From contig SVRT01000006.1 in the NCBI GenBank assembly GCA_015064685.1, positions 1-64,000 of the forward strand: a stretch of 64,000 bases of DNA. Reading direction: 5' to 3'. How positions within the stretch are numbered: position 1 is the stretch's first letter; every line of letters starts with the position of its first letter. Below are positions 8,314 through 17,617 of the stretch, piece after piece. Under the pieces are notes generated by a model that was not told where the DNA came from, did no database searches, and saw only the letters and a list, made by a program, of their open reading frames with translations. This stretch comes from Oscillospiraceae bacterium (GTDB taxonomy: Bacteria; Bacillota; Clostridia; Oscillospirales; CAG-272). Position numbers and translations under genes: made by a program.

Positions 8314-9999
8314 TTACGTTATTATCGTAATCCCCTCGGGAGCTACGTATTCGACCTTGACTCCGTCCTCGGTTTTTTCTGCGCTCACCGTGATGACACC
8401 CTTCACCGTCGGGTAGCTTCCCTTGACCCACTCAAGATCGGCAAGGTTAGGCTTGATCTCGTAAGTAGTAGCATCTATCGGACGGATGCCGAGGACGTAA
8501 TGGGAGAGATACGGGCAGGGTCCGCTCGACCAGCCGTGGCAGAGCGAGTGACGGAAATTCTTATAACAATACGCGCCAAAATCACCGTGTATGTCGTTCA
8601 TTCCCTCGGGTACTATCTCGTCGATCGGCGCGGAATTCTCCATCCAATCGAGGTCAAAGTCCTCCCAAAAGGTCGTCGCGCCCATCTTGATCATTCCGCC
8701 GTAATACTCGCGGATAGCGTCAAGCGCGCCCGTGTGATCTCCTGCCATAGCCTTTGCGGCAAGGATATAGTAGCTGAAGAAGGTCGAGAATCTCCTTGCG
8801 CCGTCAACGCTGATGACCTCATCGTTGAGTCTCTTTGCGTCTTCGAGTCCACTCAAAGCGAGCATTGCCGCCGCCTGCTTTGAGCCGCAGGGGTCGGGGA
8901 TGTGTCGGCACATTCTCTCTGCAGTTTTCTCACATTCCGTCGCGAGCGCATCCTCACCGATCTCGCGCAAAACGACCGCGCCCTTTTCGAGCGTCATTTT
9001 AAGTAGGGCGTGTATACCTGCGTGCTTTGCGCCCTTATTTGCCTCGTTAGGCCAGTCGAGAAGTCTCTTTTCGGGCATCCTCTCCGCGCCGCCATCGTCC
9101 ACGAGCTTTGCCGCGCGCGAGAGTATCTCGACAAGCTTTTCCCTTTGCTCTTTAAGGTATTCCTTGTTTCCTACCGAGCGGTAGAGATCGCAATGCACCA
9201 TCACCCACCAAAGCGAATAGGTCGAGATGCGATTCATCCACTCGCCCGTGGGTGTCTCGTCTCTGACAAGATCGAGCGATCTCTCTATGACGTCACAATC
9301 GCCGAATACGGCAAGGGTAGTCGTGACCTCGGGGTGCATATCTCCGATCCAGACGAGTCTGTCGCGCTTGATACCGTCCCACATATATTCCTGCATACAG
9401 AGGTGCGCGGTGTACGCCGAGGTGATCCAGATGCGATTTAAAAGCTCATCGTTCGACTCAAAGGAGCCCTTATATTCAAGGTCTCTGTAAGTAAACACGC
9501 CGAAGATCTTCTGAAGCTCGAGCCTCGAGTTTTCTCCCAGAAGCTCGATGTACGCAAAGCGGTAGCCGCTCTCGGGTGTCTCGTTGCCCGACCAGAACTG
9601 CAGATTCATAATTTGATCGCGATTTGCGTGGTCGTTGCACGCGCCCCTCTCGCCCGCGGGTGTCAGCGCCTCACCGATGCTCTCGCCGAGGCGGATGCGG
9701 ACGTCAACGCCGCAATTCTTTCCCTCAACAGTACAAGAATGAGTGAAAATTCGCAGACTGCCCGAAAATTCGATGCCGAAATCGACGAGTATCGCCGCAC
9801 AAGGCTCACCCGCCTTGTTTTCAAGCGCGCAGGTGCCATTCACTCTCATCGCGACCTGCGGATAATTCTCCAATAGCAGATTTTCCGCGCCCGTGACCTT
9901 TCCAAAGGTCTTGACGACCCTCACAGGAGTGAGATACCTCCTCGTCCTCGGGTCTGCGTATTTTCCGTTGAGTGCCTCAAATTTGTCTGTCACTCGCAT
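8314..9999 (-). CDS. Alpha-L-rhamnosidase-like (GH78-type) protein
   Basis: Motifs WDGIKRDRLVWIGDMHPE, TTFWEDFDLDW, HGWSSGPCPYLSHYVLGIRP; start set at MRVTDKFEAL. Confidence 0.75.
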   Translation of the reverse strand: MRVTDKFEALNGKYADPRTRRYLTPVRVVKTFGKVTGAENLLLENYPQVAMRVNGTCALENKAGEPCAAILVDFGIEFSGSLRIFTHSCTVEGKNCGVDVRIRLGESIGEALTPAGERGACNDHANRDQIMNLQFWSGNETPESGYRFAYIELLGENSRLELQKIFGVFTYRDLEYKGSFESNDELLNRIWITSAYTAHLCMQEYMWDGIKRDRLVWIGDMHPEVTTTLAVFGDCDVIERSLDLVRDETPTGEWMNRISTYSLWWVMVHCDLYRSVGNKEYLKEQREKLVEILSRAAKLVDDGGAERMPEKRLLDWPNEANKGAKHAGIHALLKMTLEKGAVVLREIGEDALATECEKTAERMCRHIPDPCGSKQAAAMLALSGLEDAKRLNDEVISVDGARRFSTFFSYYILAAKAMAGDHTGALDAIREYYGGMIKMGATTFWEDFDLDWMENSAPIDEIVPEGMNDIHGDFGAYCYKNFRHSLCHGWSSGPCPYLSHYVLGIRPIDATTYEIKPNLADLEWVKGSYPTVKGVITVSAEKTEDGVKVEYVAPEGITIIT

Positions 10000-10017
10000 T
10001 TTCTGCCTCCATTTTTT

Positions 10018-10270
10018 CAAATTTTGATTTATCGGTGAGACGAACAATCCCTCAGTCACGCACAAGGCGTGACAGCTCCCTTTACACAAGGGAGCTTTGT
10101 TGGTGGATGTTCGTACGCATTATAGATGTGAAACCCTTTTAAATTTAAAGAAAATTTCACTATATCCACGTTCTCCAGCTTTCAGGTAAAGCTCCCTTGT
10201 GTAAAGGGAGCTGGCGCGCCTCCGTGCGCGTCTGAGGGATTGTTCGCGTCCTCTATAGACCCCAATTTAT
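10018..10270. repeat. Intergenic structured element, family B (copy 1)
   Basis: CAAATTTTGATTTATCGG ... ATAGACCCCAATTTAT ends; AACAATCCCTCAGTCACGC and AGCTCCCTTTACACAAGGGAGCT hairpins. Confidence 0.85.
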
Positions 10271-10331
10271 TTACACCTTGATTATACCACTTGATTGGAG
10301 TTTATGTCAACAAATAAATTGATTTTGGCAA

Positions 10332-10368
10332 TAAAAAAAGGACGCGGGGCGGCGCGTCCTTTTTTTTA
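10332..10368 (-). terminator. Terminator 3' of rnmV
   Basis: AAAAAAAGGACGCG...CGCGTCCTTTTTTT. Confidence 0.75.
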
Positions 10369-10959
10369 TTATTTGTTGGTATCAACGAGCTTAAAAAATT
10401 CCTCTCTTGTTAATAGCACGTTGAGCGCCGACAAGAGTGCGTTCGGAGTCATTCCACGCGGCAGGTCGAGCGACACCGCAAGCATATCGCGCTTTTCTGC
10501 GCTTCCCTCGCCGCCCGTAAGTCCGCAGGCAAACATATCCGCCTTCGTTATCTCCTCACGCGGCGACATATCTTCTCCGCTCTGCTCTGCAAAAGGGGCA
10601 AGCAGCTCGCAGAGCTTTTGCGCATCCGCTCCCTCGACCCCGAGATAGCCCTCCGCAGACGCGTGCTCCTTGCGTCTCTCCTTGCCCTTCACCTGAGGTG
10701 TATAGAGCTGGATGAGTCTGTCGCGCGGTATTGCCGACGTGATATGCGACCTTATCAGCTTACCCGCCCCATCGGGGTCGGTCAGGACGATTATCTTGCT
10801 CTTTTTGGCAAGCTCACGGATAAGGGCAAGCCGCTCGTGATTCTTGAATACGCCAAAGCCGTCGGTCGTGATCACGCACGCATCGGCAATTGACATAATT
10901 TTTATTTTGTCATATTTACCCTCGACGATGATGGGGTAATTTATTCGCAGCTTACTCAT
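10369..10959 (-). CDS. rnmV: Ribonuclease M5 (Toprim family)
   Basis: IIVEGKYDK toprim Glu motif, IVLTDPDGAGKLIR DxD motif. Confidence 0.85.
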   Translation of the reverse strand: MSKLRINYPIIVEGKYDKIKIMSIADACVITTDGFGVFKNHERLALIRELAKKSKIIVLTDPDGAGKLIRSHITSAIPRDRLIQLYTPQVKGKERRKEHASAEGYLGVEGADAQKLCELLAPFAEQSGEDMSPREEITKADMFACGLTGGEGSAEKRDMLAVSLDLPRGMTPNALLSALNVLLTREEFFKLVDTNK

Positions 10960-10960
10960 A

Positions 10961-11860
10961 TCAGATCATCGCGGGAATAAAGTAAAGCAGAACGAGTGCG
11001 CCAAGCACGATGCGGTAGATACCGAAGGGCGCAAAGCTGTGCTTCTTGACGAATTCCATAAGGAACTTGATCGCGACCATTGACACGGCAAACGCGACGA
11101 TCGATGCGACCGCGAGCACTATCCACGCGAGTGCGGGTACGCTTACTCCGCTCTCGGAGACGTAATCGAAAAATCCGTAGCCTTTAAGCAGGCTCGCACC
11201 GACCATTGCGGGGATGCCCATAAAGAATGAAAATTCAGCCGCCGCAGGTCGCGCGATACCCATAATTCGCGAGCCGAGTATAGTCGAGCCCGAGCGCGAG
11301 GTGCCGGGTACGATAGACAAGGTCTGGAAGCAGCCGATAAGGAGCGCGTCACGGTAGCCGATCTCCTCGACTCTCTCGATGCGCGTGGGCTTATTCTGCT
11401 GCCATTTTTCAACGATTATAAAGAGTATACCGTAAATGATCAGCGTAGCGGCGACGGTTATCGCGTTGTAGATCCAGCCGTCGATATCCTTTCCCGTGAC
11501 CTTCTCAAGTATCTTATCACCTACAATTCCTATAAGCGCCGCGGGTATGCTCGCGACGACCACCTTGAACCAAAGGCTCCACGTACCCCTCTTCTCTGCC
11601 GCGCTCTTTGATGGCGCGAAGGGGTTGAGCTTTGTAAAGAACATTACCACGACCGCCAAGATCGCGCCGAGCTGTATGACCACCTCGAACATGCTCATAT
11701 ACTCCTCGGCAAACACCGCGCCGAGTCCGCCTGCCACGTTGAGCTTCAAAAACTCGTCAAGCAGGATAAGATGTCCCGTCGAGCTTACCGGCAGCCACTC
11801 GGTTATTCCTTCAACTACGCCGAAGATTATAGCTTTAATAATTTCTATAAATTCTGTCAT
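10961..11860 (-). CDS. uppP: Undecaprenyl-diphosphate phosphatase
   Basis: GVVEGITEWLPVSSTGHLIL and PGTSRSGSTILGSRI motifs. Confidence 0.95.
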   Translation of the reverse strand: MTEFIEIIKAIIFGVVEGITEWLPVSSTGHLILLDEFLKLNVAGGLGAVFAEEYMSMFEVVIQLGAILAVVVMFFTKLNPFAPSKSAAEKRGTWSLWFKVVVASIPAALIGIVGDKILEKVTGKDIDGWIYNAITVAATLIIYGILFIIVEKWQQNKPTRIERVEEIGYRDALLIGCFQTLSIVPGTSRSGSTILGSRIMGIARPAAAEFSFFMGIPAMVGASLLKGYGFFDYVSESGVSVPALAWIVLAVASIVAFAVSMVAIKFLMEFVKKHSFAPFGIYRIVLGALVLLYFIPAMI

Positions 11861-11889
11861 TTCTTCTCCTTATGGATAGATCGTGCCAC

Positions 11890-12135
11890 GATGGGAGACG
11901 CGGTCGCTTTTTGAAAAAAGCTCCGCAAAAACTTCCCTTATATTAGGTCCTTTAATAGTGAAAAATATAACTCGGACTGCTTGCTTGCAAGCAGCCGTTT
12001 GCAACAAATTGACAAATGTCTTGGTTCAACTTCACGTTGCATATGGTGTCGTAGGATTTTTCGCCGCAAGCGGCTAAAAAAATCCCTCACTGACTTTTTC
12101 GTATTGATAAGGTATAGAACCCAACCGATGATGCA
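11890..12135. repeat. Intergenic element, family C (copy 1, truncated; outer ends absent)
   Basis: GGTCGCTTTTTGAAAAAAGCTCCGCAAAAACTTCCC...GGATTTTTCGCCGCAAGCGGCTAAAAAAATCCCTCACTGAC; shares a ~95-nt insert with copy 4. Confidence 0.8.
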
Positions 12136-12218
12136 CATTTTTAAATATTCTTTTAAATAAGTGGAAATATGCCTAACTAACAATTATTAATCAACTCTCG
12201 TAAACTCGAACTGCATCG

Positions 12219-13505
12219 TCAGTCTGCGCCTCTCATTATATCACCCTCACGCACCTCAAAAGGCACTCTCGCCCAGAAGATCATCGACGGATGGGGTGCG
12301 CTCTCTATCGCTGTGCCGTCGGGAAGATAAAGCTCGGTGACGGTGAGCGGGTTGCCTATCTTGCGCGGCGAGATCATTTCTGCTCTGTCGCCTACCTTCA
12401 CCTTGTTGCGCTGGATAAAGCGGTAGAGTCTGCCGCTCTCGTTTTCAAGCGCTACACCAGATGCAGAGAGCTTCTCCGCCTCACCTTCATTATATTCGGT
12501 TGCGGTGGCAAAATACGCCTTGTCGCGGATATATCCCGTCATCGTGGAGAGCTGCGCGTTCTCGATCGGCTTATCGAGGTAATATCCCGTACAGTATTCG
12601 CGGTGCGAGACGCTCTCAAGCTCGCGGTACCACGCGGGGTCGAATTTATAGCCCTCGGGATCTGACATATACGCGTCGATCGCCATTCTGTACGCGTTGG
12701 TCACGACTGCGGTGTAGTACGCGCTCTTCATTCTTCCCTCAATTTTAAAGGAGTTGATACCGCACGCGACAAGAGTGGGGATATGCTCTATCGTGCACAT
12801 ATCCTTTGAGGACATTATGAACGTGCCAAGCTCGGTCTGCTCGATCGGAATGGGCAGGTCGGGGCGCTTTTCCTCGTAGATTATGTAATTCCAACGGCAG
12901 GGCTGGGTGCATCTGCCGCGATTCGCGTCGCGCTCGGTCATCATATTCGAGAGCATGCATCTGCCACTGTACGACACGCACATCGAGCCGTGGATAAATG
13001 CCTCAAGCTCAATATCCTCGGGGAGTCTCGCTCTTATCGCGCTGATCTCGTTTTTGTCAAGCTCACGCGCAAGGACAAGTCTTTTCGCGCCGAGTGCGAC
13101 GTATGCAAGCGCCGCCTCGGGAGAGACTATGCTCGCCTGGGTCGAGATATGTATCTCGCAGTCGGGGATGATCTCGCGGAGCGTTGTCATAACGCCGAGG
13201 TCCGCGACGATAAACGCATCTATCCCGGCGTCCTTGATCTCGCGGATAAACTCACGGAGCGGCTCGTATTCGTCGCCGTGAGGCATGGTATTCAGCGTCA
13301 GATAAAGCTTTTTACCGCGCTCGTGGGTGTATTTTACCGCCTCGTAAAGCTCCTCGACGGTGAAATTGTCCGCCGCCGAGCGCATACCGAAGCTCTGACC
13401 TGCAAGATATACGGCATCCGCGCCGTAAAGCAGTGCCGCCTTCAGCTTTTCAAAGTTGCCCGCAGGTGACAATAGCTCGGGACGTTTAATATATTTATTG
13501 CTCAT
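12219..13505 (-). CDS. U32 family peptidase
   Basis: KRPELLSPAGNFEKLKAALLYGADAVYL; ELEAFIHGSMCVSYSGRCMLSNMMTERDANRGRCTQPCRW signature. Confidence 0.95.
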   Translation of the reverse strand: MSNKYIKRPELLSPAGNFEKLKAALLYGADAVYLAGQSFGMRSAADNFTVEELYEAVKYTHERGKKLYLTLNTMPHGDEYEPLREFIREIKDAGIDAFIVADLGVMTTLREIIPDCEIHISTQASIVSPEAALAYVALGAKRLVLARELDKNEISAIRARLPEDIELEAFIHGSMCVSYSGRCMLSNMMTERDANRGRCTQPCRWNYIIYEEKRPDLPIPIEQTELGTFIMSSKDMCTIEHIPTLVACGINSFKIEGRMKSAYYTAVVTNAYRMAIDAYMSDPEGYKFDPAWYRELESVSHREYCTGYYLDKPIENAQLSTMTGYIRDKAYFATATEYNEGEAEKLSASGVALENESGRLYRFIQRNKVKVGDRAEMISPRKIGNPLTVTELYLPDGTAIESAPHPSMIFWARVPFEVREGDIMRGAD

Positions 13506-13579
13506 ATTTTTTGTCTCCACATAATTATTCATTTTATTTTAGCATATATGCGTTGCGTTGTCAAGATTATATTGTTTTT

Positions 13580-13836
13580 CAATTTTTGATTTGTCGGTCT
13601 GTTAAGCCTTCCCCAGCGGGGAAGGGGGACCGCGCTTGCGCGGTGGATGAGGAGGTCGCCCTTTTGAGGGCTTTACTTCTGTAAAAAGACATAGTTTCGA
13701 TGCAAAAGAATCCTTGTGCTGCAAAACAAAATCCACACAATTCCCGTGGGATATATCTTAATGGCGACCTCCTCATCCACCACCTTCGGTGGTCCCCCTT
13801 CTCCGCTGGAGAAGGCTATTCGTAAAACCCCAATTT
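13580..13836. repeat. Intergenic structured element, family A (copy 4)
   Basis: CAATTTTTGATTTGTCGG ... CGTAAAACCCCAATTTA; inner hairpin variant ACCGCGCTTGCGCGGT. Confidence 0.85.
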
Positions 13837-13843
13837 AACAAAC

Positions 13844-13879
13844 AAAAAAATGCTTCGGGCGAGCCGAAGCATTTTTTTG
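13844..13879 (-). terminator. Terminator of the small membrane protein gene
   Basis: AAAAAATGCTTCGG-GCGAG-CCGAAGCATTTTTTT. Confidence 0.75.
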
Positions 13880-13883
13880 TTTA

Positions 13884-14201
13884 TCAGATGCAGACTATAA
13901 AGAGCCAGGAGAGGATCGCGGTGACGATCGAGCTCCAGTTAAGCGCGGGGAGAGCGGCAACAACACCTACGATCGAAAATACGCAGATGATGATACCGAA
14001 AATTCTGCACTTGAGCTTCTTCATTCCGATAAGACCGAAGATACCTGCAAGGAGCATAAGAATTCCAACACCTGCGGAGATCATTGCTCCGATGTCGAGC
14101 GCGAGGACGGCATTGAATGCCTGGATGGGCGAATAGATTCCCCAGAGTATGTAGAGGATGCTGATGATTATTTTAAGTACGTTCTTTGTCGCCTTTTTCA
14201 T
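13884..14201 (-). CDS. Small integral membrane protein
   Basis: 105 aa, four hydrophobic segments; function not recognised. Confidence 0.6.
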   Translation of the reverse strand: MKKATKNVLKIIISILYILWGIYSPIQAFNAVLALDIGAMISAGVGILMLLAGIFGLIGMKKLKCRIFGIIICVFSIVGVVAALPALNWSSIVTAILSWLFIVCI

Positions 14202-14318
14202 TTTTCTTTTTGCCGTGCGGCAAGTCCTTTCATTTTTTTGTACCTTTATTATACATTATTTCGCTTGCCTTGTCAATGGAAAAAAAGAAAAATGCAGAGC
14301 GCGCTCTGCATTCTGCAC

Positions 14319-14939
14319 TTAATTAAACCACGAGCTCAAGGTCTCGAGGATCTTAAAGCGGATTCTGTATTTCGGACTGCTCGTCTCGGTTATCAGCTTG
14401 TACTGGTCGGCGCTGAGACCTACCGAGATAAAAGCGTCCTCGTTGCTCTTGCCTCCGTCGTCGGTCGCGGCGGAGAGACAGAGCGGCGGAAAGAGGCAGC
14501 ACCACCAATTCTGCCCCTCCCCTTCACCGATCAGCACGCGCAGAGAGAGATACTCTCCCTCGGGAAACGCGCAGGTCTCGTAGCTTTTTGTGGGGTAGTA
14601 CTCCTCGCCGAGCTTGACCGCGACCGCGTAATCATATCCGCTCTCCTTGACTATGCGCGCTGCCGCCGCCTCGATCTCGGGCATTACGGTTTCGATCGCG
14701 TCAGCCGCCTCGCTCTGCGTTTTGCAGTTCTCAACCGCAGGCGTCACGACCTTGATCACCTCGTCGCGCACCTTGAGCTTTAGCGCCTGATCCTCGTCCG
14801 TGTCCGAATTGGCAAGCACGTGAAGGCGGACGACCGTGTCGTAGATCTCGCCCTCGCCGTGAACGGGAAACATCCCAACTATCAGTGCAAGCGCAAGAAT
14901 AACAAACGTGCAAATAAGTAATTTTTTTGTTGAAGCCAT
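14319..14939 (-). CDS. spoIIR: Stage II sporulation protein R
   Basis: VRLHVLANSDTDEDQALKLKVRDEV and FPEGEYLSLRVLIGEGEGQNWWCCLFPPLC. Confidence 0.93.
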   Translation of the reverse strand: MASTKKLLICTFVILALALIVGMFPVHGEGEIYDTVVRLHVLANSDTDEDQALKLKVRDEVIKVVTPAVENCKTQSEAADAIETVMPEIEAAAARIVKESGYDYAVAVKLGEEYYPTKSYETCAFPEGEYLSLRVLIGEGEGQNWWCCLFPPLCLSAATDDGGKSNEDAFISVGLSADQYKLITETSSPKYRIRFKILETLSSWFN

Positions 14940-15008
14940 TTTATGAACATCCTTTCATTTTGATAAAAGGATTATTTGCACATAACAAACGCTTTATTCA
15001 CTAAATTT

Positions 15009-15450
15009 CAAATTTTGATTTATCGGTGAGGATGGGGGATGCGGGGACGCGTGCCTCCGGCGGGTCGCTTTTTAGAAAAAAGCTCCGCAAAAACTTTCAA
15101 TATTTTGGGTCCTTTTAGGGTGACGTAGGATTTTTCGCCACCAAGGGTGGCTAAAAAAATCCCTCACTGACGTTTTTGTATTGATAAGGTTTAGAACCCA
15201 GCCGATGAAAAACCTTTAAGCTCAAAGAATATCTAAGTTTAAGAAAGCTTTTAAAACGATTACAAATACACTCGCAACACGATAGCAGTGAGGCTATGCA
15301 GGTGCGACACGGTGTAGATAGATAAACCGTCTTAACTTGTATAAAATATGCTTTGGGGTTTTGAGGGGTTTGGGGAACTTTTTTCCCTGGAAAAGTTCCC
15401 CAAGCGCATCCCCCGCATCCCCCCGCGCATCCCCGCTAAACCGCAATTTA
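15009..15450. repeat. Intergenic structured element, family C (copy 2)
   Basis: CAAATTTTGATTTATCGG ... GCTAAACCGCAATTTAT ends around a ~400-bp family C interior. Confidence 0.85.
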
Positions 15451-15465
15451 TCAAAACAACAAAAG

Positions 15466-15493
15466 TCGGCTCCACGACAAGACGTGGAGCCGA
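15466..15493 (-). terminator. Terminator-like hairpin TCGGCTCCACG-ACAAGA-CGTGGAGCCGA
   Basis: Inverted repeat just beyond element right end and 3' of antiporter gene. Confidence 0.5.
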
Positions 15494-15576
15494 TAATATA
15501 TTCTCTCACTGATTTTTCACTCCGCACTCTGCATTCTGCACTTTTCAATGCTCTGCGATATGCGTTTTGCGCTTTA

Positions 15577-16923
15577 TCAGTGATGTTTTACGTGTCTTTC
15601 TCTCTGGGGGAGGTTTACGCGGCGCTTGCTCGAATCCGCGGGCTTTTCGGTTATATCTCCCGCCTTTGTGAGCGCCCACTTGGTAGCTACGGGACCGAAG
15701 ATCTCATACACGAGAACGGCAAACAGAATGACGAATCTGACAACGTTCGCAACGTCCGCGGAGATAATTCCGTCCGAACTTACCGTGCTGACCATTCCAA
15801 GCGCGACACCCGCCTGGGGAAAGAGCGTGATGCCGAGATATTTGACGATATCGGGTGAGCATTTCGTCATCTTTGCCGACGACATAGCTCCAAAATACTT
15901 GCCGATGCAACGCGCGATTATGTATACGAGACCTACGACTACGAAAATAGGCTTTAAGAATACGCTCAGGTCAAGCTCCGCTCCGCTGATAACGAAGAAG
16001 ATTATGAGAAGCGGCTTGGTCCAGCTGTCGGCTCTCGACATCATCTCGTCCGAGCATTCGCAGACGTTGCAGAACATTGTTCCGCACATCATACAGGTGA
16101 GAAGTGAGGAGAATCCGATATGTACGTCGCCGATGTGGAGATTCTTGAGCTGTGTTATCGCAACCGTCGCGAAAACGAAGGTGATAACAAGGCTGAGACG
16201 GTTACTGTTCGAGTGGAAGAGCTTTTCAAGCTTTGAAAGCACAAATCCGAGGAGCGCGCCGAGAAGGAGCGATGCCACGATCTCGATCAGAGGCTCGACA
16301 ATTATCGAAAGAAGGTTGGGGTTTCCGCCCTGGAACGCCTTTGCCATACCGAAAAGGATAGCGAAAACGACAAGTCCGACCGCGTCGTCAAGCGCGACGA
16401 TGGGAAGGAGAAGGTTTGTCAAGGGTCCCTTTGCCTTATACTGACGGACTACCATCAAGGTCGCCGCAGGCGCGGTAGCCGTTGCGATAGCCGAGAGGAT
16501 CAGCACCGCAGGCACGGGGAGATAGTCAACACCCGTCGTTGCAATGAGGATAAGGTGAAGTCCGTAAAGCACGACCACACATACGACACTTGTTACAATA
16601 GCCTGGAAAATACCGATAATCGTTGCCTGCTTACCTGTCTTTTTAAGCTCGGAGAGACGGAACTCGCTACCGATCGAGAAGGCGATAAAGCCGAGCGCGA
16701 TCTCGCTTATGATTCCGAGCATCTCGATCTGCTCAAAGCTTGCAAAGCCAAGTCTGTATCCACCGGGGAGTGCGACCGCTCCAAGACAGAAGCTGCCGAT
16801 CAATATTCCCGCGATGAGGTATCCCGTTACCGCAGGAAGCTTTAAGAGCTTGCAGACTCGAGACATCAGAAGTCCCGCAAGTGCCGATACCGATATACTG
16901 AGTAATATCTGAACGTAATCCAT
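15577..16923 (-). CDS. Cation:proton antiporter (CPA2/KefB-type)
   Basis: ~12 TM; AGLLMSRVCKLLKLPAVTGYLIAGILIGSF and ALDDAVGLVVFAILFG motifs. Confidence 0.88.
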   Translation of the reverse strand: MDYVQILLSISVSALAGLLMSRVCKLLKLPAVTGYLIAGILIGSFCLGAVALPGGYRLGFASFEQIEMLGIISEIALGFIAFSIGSEFRLSELKKTGKQATIIGIFQAIVTSVVCVVVLYGLHLILIATTGVDYLPVPAVLILSAIATATAPAATLMVVRQYKAKGPLTNLLLPIVALDDAVGLVVFAILFGMAKAFQGGNPNLLSIIVEPLIEIVASLLLGALLGFVLSKLEKLFHSNSNRLSLVITFVFATVAITQLKNLHIGDVHIGFSSLLTCMMCGTMFCNVCECSDEMMSRADSWTKPLLIIFFVISGAELDLSVFLKPIFVVVGLVYIIARCIGKYFGAMSSAKMTKCSPDIVKYLGITLFPQAGVALGMVSTVSSDGIISADVANVVRFVILFAVLVYEIFGPVATKWALTKAGDITEKPADSSKRRVNLPQRERHVKHH

Positions 16924-17147
16924 TGTTAATTCTCCTATTTAAAGGGGCGCGTCTATGCCCCAAAATTGCGCACCTTGATATTATATGCCTCCTGCCCGTT
17001 TTTGTCAATAGATAAAGCAAATAAAATTAGCACATTCTTCGCCTTTTTTTGTTGCATTTTGATAAAAATCGCGCAAGAGAATTGGCGTAATAGCACAAAT
17101 CTCTCGCGCGGATCTTATATATTCATATACTTGCTTTCAAATTTTGA

Positions 17148-17617
17148 TTTGTCGGGGACGCGGGGGATGCGGGGACGTGTGCCTCCGTAAGCACAGACTC
17201 CGCCTTCGGCTCCGCTAGTGCGGCGAGCCTGCAAAGCAGGCTTTCGCCATAAGCGGGTCGCTTTTTGAAAAAAGCTCCGCAAAAACTTTCAATATTTTGG
17301 GTCCTTTTAGGGTGAAGTAGGATTTTTCGCCGCAAGCGGCTAAAAAAATCCCTCACTGACGTTTTTGTATTGATAAGGTTTAGAACCCAGCCGATGAAAA
17401 AACTTTAAGTTTAAAGAAAAACTAAGTTAAAGAAAGCTTTTCAAACGATTTCAAATACACTTGCAACACGATAGCAGTGGGGCTATGCAGATGCGACACG
17501 GTGTAGATAGATAAACCGTCTTAACTTGTATAAAATATGCTTTGGGGTTTTGGGGGTGTGGGGGGCTTTTTTTCCTGGAAAAGCCCCCCACGCGCTTCCT
17601 CGCTAAACCCCAATTTA
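17148..17617. repeat. Intergenic structured element, family C (copy 3)
   Basis: CAAATTTTGATTTGTCGG ... CGCTAAACCCCAATTTA; right end overlaps the stop codon of the 17615 CDS. Confidence 0.85.

Noticed and set aside
10018-10270. Family B hairpins as simple intrinsic terminators
   Set aside because: They occur in both polarities relative to transcription and lack a consistent T-tract; separate terminators are present nearby in several cases.
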